Source: Caldifarciminota bacterium RBG_13_43_14 (GTDB lineage Bacteria > Hydrothermota > Tepidihabitantia > SM23-42). From it: DNA of 7,361 nucleotides. The notes beneath the pieces are model-generated. The model was not told the origin of the DNA, ran no database searches, and was given only the letters and a program-made list of their open reading frames with translations. Location: the NCBI GenBank assembly GCA_001771735.1, contig MEUM01000052.1:1-7361 (forward strand). Direction: 5' to 3'. The position numbers and the translations under genes are program-made. Below are positions 1 to 5,427 of the stretch, piece by piece. The stretch's first letter is position 1, and every line of letters begins with the position of its first letter.

Positions 1-171
1 ACCGAGATCGGGACTTTGAAAAAGATTTATCACCGGATATTCAATTCGATTGATACAATTAAAAAAACGCTTGCTGACCTTGGTCAGCAAGCAGATGATA
101 CAAAGATAATAGAAATAATTAACTTCTTCGCCACCACGAAACGTGGTGTACTACTAAAGAGATTATCTTAG
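1..171 (+). CDS. lpxA: LpxA C-terminal end (UDP-N-acetylglucosamine O-acyltransferase), 5' end outside window
   Basis: Frame 1 is open from the window edge to TAG at 169-171, giving 56 residues. LpxA transfers a 3-hydroxyacyl chain from acyl carrier protein to UDP-GlcNAc, the first step of lipid A synthesis, in the cytoplasm. What is visible is the helical C-terminal domain that follows the left-handed beta helix, which lies outside the window. A segment beginning LKKIYHRIF is followed by a spacer and then INFFATTKRGVLLKR, which closely resembles the family ending FFxxSxRGlxR seen in E. coli LpxA. The last 9 nt overlap the 3' end of the convergent small gene at 163-258. A perfect inverted repeat at 69-92 lies inside the coding sequence (residues ~23-31) and appears to serve the opposite strand. 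The identification rests on the C-terminus only; another LpxA-like acyltransferase is possible but less likely. Confidence 0.83.
   Translation, partial: TEIGTLKKIYHRIFNSIDTIKKTLADLGQQADDTKIIEIINFFATTKRGVLLKRLS
61..92 (-). terminator. Intrinsic terminator of the bS22-like gene, embedded in lpxA
   Basis: On the minus strand GCTTGCTGACC (92-82) and GGTCAGCAAGC (79-69) form a perfect 11-bp inverted repeat around 2 nt, effectively a 10-bp stem with a 4-nt loop. A G and then seven consecutive T (67-61) follow, the classical intrinsic terminator form. It lies about 70 nt beyond the stop codon of the small gene at 163-258. On the plus strand no T run follows, so it should not terminate lpxA. All of its bases are also lpxA codons. 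Confidence 0.85.
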
Positions 172-258
172 CTTCTTCTTATGACGATCTCGTTTGCGGC
201 GTTTCTTCAATTTGTGGCGCTTAATTTTCTTGAGCTTTCGTTTTCTTCCGCAGGGCAT
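163..258 (-). CDS. bS22/mS38-like small basic ribosomal peptide (AURKAIP1/COX24 domain)
   Basis: ATG at 258-256 to TAA at 165-163 encodes 31 residues, about two-thirds Lys or Arg plus two His, beginning MPCGRKRKLKK and ending RDRHKKKLR. The composition, the MPxGxKRK start and the KKRxKRxRHKKK end match very short bacterial proteins annotated with the AURKAIP1/COX24 C-terminal domain (DUF1713 family). These are relatives of mitochondrial mS38 and mycobacterial bS22, which sit on the small ribosomal subunit. A ribosomal role here is inferred from that resemblance. A strong Shine-Dalgarno AAAGGAGG (274-267) lies 8 nt before the ATG. A perfect consensus promoter (283-310) lies upstream and an intrinsic terminator (61-92) downstream, so it is a complete monocistronic unit. 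The 3' end overlaps lpxA by 9 nt tail to tail. It is short enough for automated gene calling to miss. Confidence 0.85.
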   Translation of the reverse strand: MPCGRKRKLKKIKRHKLKKRRKRDRHKKKLR

Positions 259-282
259 AAATTTTTCCTCCTTTCTAGATAA

Positions 283-310
283 ATTATACAAAATTTTAAA
301 GTCCTGTCAA
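283..310 (-). promoter_or_regulatory. Consensus sigma-70-type promoter of the bS22-like gene
   Basis: The minus strand reads TTGACA (310-305), a 16-bp spacer, then TATAAT (288-283), both perfect consensus hexamers. The start site is expected near 276, giving a leader of about 18 nt that just holds the Shine-Dalgarno sequence (274-267) of the small gene. This predicts strong, constitutive expression, as suits a ribosomal component. Confidence 0.88.
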
Positions 311-331
311 TAAACAAACAGGGTGAACCAA

Positions 332-402
332 TGTCATTACGAGAAATCCTGCTAATACCGAGCTTGAACGAAGCAAGTTTGTTGCCGGAGATGGAACAAT
401 CT
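332..402. repeat. Degenerate REP-like intergenic element (TGTCATTACGAG...ACAATCT)
   Basis: This intergenic stretch starts TGTCATTACGAG and ends ACAATCT. That resembles the bounds of the dispersed GTCATTGCGAG...CAATCT elements found in intergenic DNA of many bacteria; it is recognised from memory and not verified by search. A small internal hairpin, CTTG (363-366) with CAAG (374-377), lies mid-element. The right end overlaps the stop codon of the M23 gene (402-404). Flanking it, GGGTGAACC (321-329) and GGTGTCACCC (409-418) are inverted repeats with one bulged base. They could act as a weak terminator for the M23 gene, but no good T run follows. No gene is seen in 259-401. Confidence 0.4.
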
Positions 403-1502
403 TAATCCGGTGTCACCCATATTTTTTCTTTTAACTCCGGTTTGTCTTTGAGCCAGAATTGCGGATTGGTTGCGATCCGGTTGACCATAATGCCCCAGTG
501 CAAATTGGGTCCGGTACACAGACCGGTCTTGCCAAGCTTACCGATCAGCTGGCCCTTGTTCACGACGTCGCCTTCTTTCACTTTGATACTATCAAGGTGC
601 AGATAGATCGAGTGAATTCCATTTCCATGCGCGATCACAATGCTCCGGCCATGGACATCCAGATTTTTAGCGAGGGTCACGACGCCCCGGTTTGACGCAT
701 ATACTTTAGTGCCGACCGCGTTGGCGATATCGATCGCTTTGTGAGACCATTTATCCAGATCTTCATTATAGCGTCGGGGGGTGCCATATAATCCGGTGAT
801 CGAGCCGGCGCACGGGAAAATAAAATCACCGTCGAGCATGAGTGAATCCGGATTACGGTTATACGCCTTGGCAAAGTAGTTGTATTCATAGCGCATCATT
901 TCCAGGGTTTCCTCGGTCAGTACACATACATCCAGTTCCGCGGTGTCGGATTCCGAAAAACTGCCCGGGATTACCTCGAACGGGAGTTCAAGTTTTTTCG
1001 CTTCTCCTTTTTCTTTGTAATGTAGTGTCATTGCATAGTGACCGGGATCGGTATTCATCGGTACGGCCAGCATAGTACCGTAACGATTTGAGGCGAGCGG
1101 GTATAGTTTATATTTCACATAAAGGAAATTAAGACTGGCATCACCGATCGGAATAACCGTGTTGACATGAACCTGGGCGACTTCTCCCTGCTGGTAAATC
1201 TCTTGGTCGAGCGATATTCGCTGAATTACACCTTCTTTAAAGATCAAGGTCGATCCGGTAATCGACTCTTCGGGAACAGCGATATTTTTGTTAACATGGA
1301 TCTCGGCCGGCTGCAAGGTTTCGGCCGGTGCGGCGGATTTCAGATCAATTACTAATGTATCGCGATCAAGCCTTTTGTCCAGAGATAATTTTTCTTTGTC
1401 AGTCAGGAGTTTATTGTTACCCTGAGCCAGGACATTTAGCTCAGGTAATAATATCTGACTCAATATGATAAACAGTGTAATCAGTCTATAGTGATTTTGC
1501 AC
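402..1502 (-). CDS. Secreted M23-family peptidase-like protein with altered active site
   Basis: About 366 residues. A signal peptide (QNHYR, a hydrophobic stretch, then NVLAQ at about residues 2-27) sends it to the envelope. Residues ~75-185 are a beta-rich region probably serving as an Ig-like N-terminal domain. The LytM/peptidase M23 domain spans ~235-350. M23 enzymes are zinc endopeptidases that cut peptidoglycan cross-links. Zinc ligands His254 and Asp258 (SHKAID) and His335 (LHWG) are present, as is the catalytic-type His302 (YLHLD). The usual HxH motif, however, reads Asn333-Leu-His335, so one catalytic His is missing. The protein may be a binder or regulator rather than a hydrolase. 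The GTG at 1502 was chosen because it sits just before the signal peptide and overlaps the upstream gene by only 17 nt. A TTG at 1547 would add 15 residues. No strong Shine-Dalgarno sequence is seen, so translational coupling to the upstream FGE-like gene is likely. The family is confident; the start is not. Confidence 0.88.
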   Translation of the reverse strand: MQNHYRLITLFIILSQILLPELNVLAQGNNKLLTDKEKLSLDKRLDRDTLVIDLKSAAPAETLQPAEIHVNKNIAVPEESITGSTLIFKEGVIQRISLDQEIYQQGEVAQVHVNTVIPIGDASLNFLYVKYKLYPLASNRYGTMLAVPMNTDPGHYAMTLHYKEKGEAKKLELPFEVIPGSFSESDTAELDVCVLTEETLEMMRYEYNYFAKAYNRNPDSLMLDGDFIFPCAGSITGLYGTPRRYNEDLDKWSHKAIDIANAVGTKVYASNRGVVTLAKNLDVHGRSIVIAHGNGIHSIYLHLDSIKVKEGDVVNKGQLIGKLGKTGLCTGPNLHWGIMVNRIATNPQFWLKDKPELKEKIWVTPD

Positions 1503-2277
1503 AGCGAAAACCGTAATACCGGTCCTGGACAAAGGGTTTAAGTTCAAGCCGGAAAGAACAGCGTAGATGACGTGGTTTAATGCTTAAATAGGAACCACCA
1601 CGGAGAACACGGGTATATCCCGAGTCTGGGCCAACTGGATTTTTTTCGTCGCCGATTTGATAATATTCAGCGCTGTAAAAATCGTTGCACCATTCCCAAA
1701 CATTGCCGGCCATGTCGTATAAACCATAGGGGTTGGGTGGGAAACTGCCGGCGATTGCCGTGTTCTCGTGACCGTCAGCTCCTTTTTCGCCAGCCGGTGC
1801 ATAATTACATTTTCCTTTGGGCGCTTCGTCACCCCAGGGAAATTCTTTTCCCTCAACTCCGCCACGTGCTGCCTTTTCCCATTCAGCCTCGGCCGGCAGT
1901 CGTTTTCCGGCCCAGATTGCATAGGACAGAGCATCGTAATGACTGACCCCGACAACCGGTTGATCTGGTCGATTGAAATCAGGATCACGAAAATACATTG
2001 GTTTAGGATGACCGGTGGCCTTGACAAATTCCATATATTGGCGATTGGTTACCTCGGTTTTATCGATCAAGAAAGAATCCACCCAGATGCGGTGTTTGGG
2101 TGCTTCATCCGCCGAATCTCCACCCATAGTAAAATATCCGGCTGGGATGAGAACCATGTCGTCAGGAATATTGATCGGTTGAGCTGGAGTTGAACCCGGT
2201 TCTTCTTTTTCAGTTTTTCCGCACTTTGTTATTAATAGACACAAAAAAATCAGAGATATTATTTTGATTTGTTTCAT
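1486..2277 (-). CDS. FGE/SUMF1-domain lipoprotein (formylglycine-generating-enzyme-like)
   Basis: 263 residues from ATG at 2277-2275. Residues 1-18 form a signal peptide with a candidate lipidated Cys19 (LITKC); Lys at -1 is unusual for a lipobox. A charged linker follows, then an FGE-sulfatase fold from ~41 to 261. Family motifs visible are MVLIPAGYFTMGG, DKTEVTNRQY, KRLPAEAEWEKAARGG, FPWGD, YDMAGNVWEWC, VLRGGSY and YYGFRCAKS. Authentic FGE oxidises a sulfatase Cys to formylglycine using a Cys pair in a GGSYxCxxxxC segment. Here the residues after GGSYLS are IKPRH with no Cys pair, so this is an FGE-like paralog without that activity, possibly a ligand-binding or scaffold protein. It overlaps the M23 gene and is probably co-transcribed with it. 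There is no Shine-Dalgarno sequence before the ATG, and the predicted transcript starts at or next to the ATG (see 2283-2310). A TTG start at 2310 is rejected because it lies in the promoter. Confidence 0.92.
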   Translation of the reverse strand: MKQIKIISLIFLCLLITKCGKTEKEEPGSTPAQPINIPDDMVLIPAGYFTMGGDSADEAPKHRIWVDSFLIDKTEVTNRQYMEFVKATGHPKPMYFRDPDFNRPDQPVVGVSHYDALSYAIWAGKRLPAEAEWEKAARGGVEGKEFPWGDEAPKGKCNYAPAGEKGADGHENTAIAGSFPPNPYGLYDMAGNVWEWCNDFYSAEYYQIGDEKNPVGPDSGYTRVLRGGSYLSIKPRHLRCSFRLELKPFVQDRYYGFRCAKSL

Positions 2278-2282
2278 GTTTG

Positions 2283-2310
2283 ATAATAACAAAAAAAACA
2301 GCACTGTCAA
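2283..2310 (-). promoter_or_regulatory. Candidate leaderless promoter of the FGE-like gene, overlapping the nrdD terminator
   Basis: The minus strand reads TTGACA (2310-2305), a 16-bp spacer and TATTAT (2288-2283), 11 of 12 consensus bases. The expected start site is about 2276, at the ATG (2277-2275). This would give a leaderless message and fits the absence of a Shine-Dalgarno sequence. The -35 hexamer is made of the last loop base and first five bases of the 3' arm of the nrdD terminator hairpin. The terminator's T run forms the spacer. Confidence 0.6.
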
Positions 2311-2326
2311 CCATGACAGTGCTGTT
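2291..2326 (-). terminator. Intrinsic terminator of nrdR-nrdD
   Basis: AACAGCACTGTCA (2326-2314 read on the minus strand) pairs perfectly with TGACAGTGCTGTT (2309-2297), a 13-bp stem with a 4-nt loop. It runs into eight T (2298-2291), two of which belong to the stem. It begins 16 nt after the nrdD stop codon. The form and position are those of a strong intrinsic terminator for the nrd operon. Confidence 0.92.
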
Positions 2327-2342
2327 CGCTGACATAGTATTC

Positions 2343-4769
2343 TCAGAACTGTGAATGATACCGGTCTTTCAATTCTGCTTTTTTTCCTTTATTCCATCCT
2401 GAAACTTTAGTGAAATAACCGGTGACCCGCGTAATATGATCGATATTCATGCTTCCACAATAAGGGCATTTATTTTGAATTCCTCGGGCGGTGCGGAAAC
2501 AGTCATTACAGGTTGTGAATTCAGGCGAAAACGCGACCTGAGCATTCCGGGTGTGACGGAAGGTTTTAACAACGAAATTCGCTATCGATTCCTTGGGCGG
2601 TTGAGCATCGCCAAGCCAGATATGAGTTAAAGCACCGGCTTCGATCATATCATGGAATTTACCTTCGGTTTTTACTCGTTCTATTGGATCAAGCGGTATT
2701 CCGACATTGAGATAAGTAGAATTGGTATAGTAGGCGGAATTAGTTTCAATATCACCTTTGATGATCGGGAAGGTTTGTTGGTAATAATGTTCCAGATCCA
2801 GCCGGGCAAAACGGTAAGCAGTGGATTCGGCCGGGGTCTGTTCCATGACTAGATGCATATTATACTTCTGCGATAATTCTTTAATGCGCAGATAGAGATA
2901 AGCCAAAACTCTTAATCCAAATTTGATCGCCGACTCATCCTCATGCATCTGTTTTCCTATATGATATTGAACAAGTTCGTTCAAGCCCAGTAGACCGATC
3001 AAATAGGTTGCACGATACAATCGCAAATAGGGCTCGCCATCCCGCTCCATGGTCAATAAAGCCAGCGGACCTTCGGCTTTAAGTGATATTATTTTCTCGA
3101 TAAATGATTTTTTTTGCATATGTGCTTCTACTGCATATTCTAGAAGTTCATCGAGTTTCCGATAAAGCATTTCGTCATTATGATTGGCTTGATAAGCTGC
3201 CCTGGGAAGGTTCATCGTGACATTCTGTAAAGCTGAGTAACGCATTTTCCATGGAGTAATAGCATCGGCCAGGTCATTTTCATCAAGCTTGAAAGAAAGC
3301 CGGCAACATTCAGATATTTTTGCAGTTTCTCCACGATCAAAAACATAATATGTATTACCGCGTTTTGAACTAACCTCAGCAATATGGTTGAGAAAATCTT
3401 CCCATCCCGGAGTCCGGAAAAAATCCTCAGTAATATGAACAAGCGGTTTTGGGAAAAAGAAAGGCCTGCCGGTACCGTCACCATCCATGTATACGTCAAA
3501 AAGCGCCCAGACGAATTTCTGTGCATACTCGGCGTAATCGCTATATTTCTTTCCAGTATATTCGCCGCCAGGGCCGATCGCATCGACATTGCGAAAATGC
3601 TTTGGAATTTCCCAGTACAGATTCAGGTCCGAAAAAATAGCCTGACCGCCACGGGCAACTGACTGCTGGGAATACTCAAATATCATCATCTGAGCGAGCT
3701 GGTGGAGCTCGCGGTCGTTCATATTCACCAAAAAAGGAGCAAAAAAGATATTTACCGCATCCCAGCCGATAGCGCCGGCAAAATGGCCCTGCAGGGCAGC
3801 TGAAAATTTAACCATATGTGCCAGCATTGTGTCAGCGTGTTTTGCCGGTCGAGCTATCGATAATGCGTTGGGAAGGTTCAATCCGAATTTCTTCACATAT
3901 TCAAGCGATTGTCCGGAGCAATAGGGGCGGTCACCAAAGCCCAGGTCATGCAAATGTATGTCACCCCGGATATGGGCGTCGGCAACTTCACGACTGAAGA
4001 CTTCGCTCAACATATATTGTTTTTTAACGGTTTCAGCGATCGTCATATTGGTCGCTTCAGGATTATGTGGTATATTCGCGTTTTCACGATTGGCATATAA
4101 TATTATTTTCTCAGCATCATATAAGGGCACACCGAGGCGGATATGGCGCAGTCTTGAATTCTCTAAACCATGTTCGATCAGCTTAACATTGACGATTTCC
4201 CGAATAAGCGACGATGAAACCAAATTTACATTTGAATTTAGGATCGTCTCTTCTGTTTCGGAAGCGATCTTTTCGGCTATTATCAATTCCAAGCCGGTTT
4301 CGTTCTGAAGTGCTTTGATGATACGGGAGCGGTCCCAGGAAACAAAATCATCATCCGAAGTCCGCACGAATAACGCATAATCAGTTGTATCCCTTTCTTC
4401 CGGTTTCTTTTCCAGAAGCTGTTTTTTACGCAGGATCTCACGTTGCTTTCGATATAATATATAGGCTTTAGCAGTACGGGCGTGTCCGTTTTCGATCAAA
4501 ACTTTTTCAACGGCGTCCTGGATCTCTTCGACTTCAGGGATTCGGTTCCCTTTTAAAGTATATAGAAAAAGAACTACCTCATCGGCCAATTTATCAGCAA
4601 GAATTTTATCCTCGCCCCCAACCGCCTTTGCCGCCAGATAGATTGCGTTCGATATTTTTGATTTATCAAAGGCAACCTGGGAACCATCTCTTTTTTTAAC
4701 GTTCTGGAAAATGCGTTCCTTGGGGATCTCAGCCGAAATCCCTATTTTCACCGTTGTTTTTTCTTCCAT
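2343..4769 (-). CDS. nrdD: Anaerobic (class III) ribonucleoside-triphosphate reductase NrdD
   Basis: 808 residues. NrdD reduces ribonucleotides to deoxyribonucleotides without oxygen, using a glycyl radical and a thiyl radical. Residues ~20-110 are an ATP-cone (VKKRDGSQVAFDKSKI), the allosteric nucleotide site. Residues ~131-225 look like a second, divergent cone-like region (SWDRSRIIKAL). The catalytic barrel follows, with Cys284 (RPYCSGQSLE) and Cys488-Cys489 (SECCRLSF), the latter pair likely including the thiyl-radical Cys. The C-terminus has a zinc ribbon, Cys754/757/768/771 (CNDC, CPYC), and the glycyl-radical loop RVTGYF with Gly784. All hallmarks are intact and the length is normal for the cone-bearing type. 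The ATG at 4769 has AAGGAG 5 nt upstream (4780-4775), inside the 3' end of nrdR, which overlaps by 22 nt. The activase NrdG needed to install the radical is not next door. Expression should follow the NrdR box at 5403-5418. Confidence 0.97.
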   Translation of the reverse strand: MEEKTTVKIGISAEIPKERIFQNVKKRDGSQVAFDKSKISNAIYLAAKAVGGEDKILADKLADEVVLFLYTLKGNRIPEVEEIQDAVEKVLIENGHARTAKAYILYRKQREILRKKQLLEKKPEERDTTDYALFVRTSDDDFVSWDRSRIIKALQNETGLELIIAEKIASETEETILNSNVNLVSSSLIREIVNVKLIEHGLENSRLRHIRLGVPLYDAEKIILYANRENANIPHNPEATNMTIAETVKKQYMLSEVFSREVADAHIRGDIHLHDLGFGDRPYCSGQSLEYVKKFGLNLPNALSIARPAKHADTMLAHMVKFSAALQGHFAGAIGWDAVNIFFAPFLVNMNDRELHQLAQMMIFEYSQQSVARGGQAIFSDLNLYWEIPKHFRNVDAIGPGGEYTGKKYSDYAEYAQKFVWALFDVYMDGDGTGRPFFFPKPLVHITEDFFRTPGWEDFLNHIAEVSSKRGNTYYVFDRGETAKISECCRLSFKLDENDLADAITPWKMRYSALQNVTMNLPRAAYQANHNDEMLYRKLDELLEYAVEAHMQKKSFIEKIISLKAEGPLALLTMERDGEPYLRLYRATYLIGLLGLNELVQYHIGKQMHEDESAIKFGLRVLAYLYLRIKELSQKYNMHLVMEQTPAESTAYRFARLDLEHYYQQTFPIIKGDIETNSAYYTNSTYLNVGIPLDPIERVKTEGKFHDMIEAGALTHIWLGDAQPPKESIANFVVKTFRHTRNAQVAFSPEFTTCNDCFRTARGIQNKCPYCGSMNIDHITRVTGYFTKVSGWNKGKKAELKDRYHSQF

Positions 4770-5224
4770 CGTCGCTCCTTTTTGATCTTTGAAAGTTCTC
4801 GGGCAAACTTATCAATATTAGTAAATTTACGGTACACTGATGCGAATCTCACATAACTGACTTCATCGATATCCAACAAATTCTCCAGCACCATTCGGCC
4901 AATATCCGAAGATTTTATTTCGGTTTGATAGTGATCGGAGAGATGATCTTCAATGTCGTTCACGACCCCTTCGATTTTATCGACCGAAATCGGGCGTTTC
5001 CGGCAGGCAATGGCGATACCGTTTAGGAGTTTAGTACGGTCATATGGTTCCCTGGTACCATCCCGTTTCATAACTACCAGGGGTATGCGTTCAACCGTCT
5101 CGTAAGTTGTAAAACGGAAATTACAGTCATTGCACTGCCGGCGGCGGCGCACCACCGAACCGGCTTGAGAGCCTCTTGTTTCCAATACCCGGTCGCCATC
5201 ACGACCGCAACGAGGACATTTCAT
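4748..5224 (-). CDS. nrdR: Transcriptional repressor NrdR
   Basis: 158 residues. NrdR senses ATP/dATP through an ATP-cone and represses ribonucleotide reductase genes at 16-bp NrdR boxes. The N-terminal zinc ribbon has Cys3, Cys6, Cys31 and Cys34 (MKCPRCG, QCNDC) and the typical VLETR and RRRRQC segments. The ATP-cone occupies ~49-139 (VVMKRDGTREPYDRTKL). A basic tail (KKERRWKKKQR) ends the protein. The ATG at 5224 was chosen over the in-frame GTG at 5242 because GGAG (5235-5232) lies 7 nt before it and MKCPRCG is the usual family start. The 3' end overlaps nrdD by 22 nt, so repressor and target form one operon. A near-perfect NrdR box sits in its own promoter region, so autoregulation is expected. 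The start codon is also part of an ATGA that ends an upstream leader ORF (see findings). Confidence 0.97.
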   Translation of the reverse strand: MKCPRCGRDGDRVLETRGSQAGSVVRRRRQCNDCNFRFTTYETVERIPLVVMKRDGTREPYDRTKLLNGIAIACRKRPISVDKIEGVVNDIEDHLSDHYQTEIKSSDIGRMVLENLLDIDEVSYVRFASVYRKFTNIDKFARELSKIKKERRWKKKQR

Positions 5225-5282
5225 TTTTTTGCTCCCCGGCACGGTCTGGCGATCAAGATTGATATTGAATCAAATCTCGTAA

Positions 5283-5397
5283 ATCCCGTTAGAGAACTCC
5301 GTCCTCTAACGGGAATGCGCGACGGCGGTATTAAACCGCCGTCAGCTTTATTCGGAAATAACCACCGGTTAAAATCGGTGGTTTTCTCTAACGGGAT
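5283..5397. repeat. Composite nested-palindrome element in the nrdR leader
   Basis: Outer inverted repeats ATCCCGTTAGAG (5283-5294) and CTCTAACGGGAT (5386-5397) are perfect over 12 bp. Inside are a further CTCTAACGGG (5304-5313), which forms a 10-bp hairpin with the left arm; GACGGCGGT/ACCGCCGTC (5321-5329/5335-5343), a 9-bp hairpin; and AACCACCG/CGGTGGTT (5360-5367/5376-5383), an 8-bp hairpin extendable through G-U pairing on the plus strand. Two identical arms therefore compete for one complementary arm. It lies within the predicted ~197-nt untranslated leader of nrdR. It could be a MITE/REP-like insertion or a folding regulatory RNA; the sequence alone does not decide. No transposase is nearby and no clear target-site duplication is seen. 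Confidence 0.85.
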
Positions 5398-5402
5398 AAA
5401 AT

Positions 5403-5418
5403 GCACTATATATAGTGT
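5403..5418. promoter_or_regulatory. NrdR box (operator)
   Basis: GCACTATATATAGTGT matches 15 of 16 positions of the NrdR-box consensus acaCwAtATaTwGtgt, and the inner 14 bp are a perfect palindrome. It lies about 3-18 bp downstream of the predicted start site of the nrdR-nrdD transcript. NrdR bound here could block promoter clearance. A second box, common in NrdR regulons, is not evident. Confidence 0.87.
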
Positions 5419-5427
5419 CATTAATTA

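Noticed and set aside
69..92. Inverted repeat as the lpxA terminator
   Set aside because: It lies inside the coding sequence and has no T run on the plus strand; the T run is on the minus strand.
1503..1547. TTG start at 1547 for the M23 protein
   Set aside because: It puts 15 extra residues before the signal peptide and gives a 62-nt overlap with the upstream gene; GTG at 1502 is a better fit, although not proven.
2278..2310. TTG start at 2310 extending the FGE-like protein by 11 residues
   Set aside because: It would begin inside the nrdD terminator and at the -35 hexamer; the ATG at 2277 starts a proper lipoprotein signal peptide.
3958..4308. 116-codon plus-strand frame opposite nrdD, and similar frames opposite other genes
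   Set aside because: They lie wholly inside well-supported genes on the other strand, have no recognisable domain, and read as shadows.
5225..5242. GTG start at 5242 for nrdR
   Set aside because: The Shine-Dalgarno GGAG at 5235-5232 lies inside this extension and points to the ATG at 5224, the usual family start.
5285..5313. Hairpin as an intrinsic terminator on either strand
   Set aside because: No T run follows on the minus strand (ATTTACG) or on the plus strand (AATGCG).
5360..5385. Hairpin followed by TTTT on the plus strand as a terminator
   Set aside because: The T run is only four long and no plus-strand gene leads into it.
5285..5395. CRISPR-like repeats (CCCGTTAGAG / CTCTAACGGG recurring)
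   Set aside because: The repeats are only 10-12 bp, occur in both orientations and lack regular spacers; they form nested palindromes instead.
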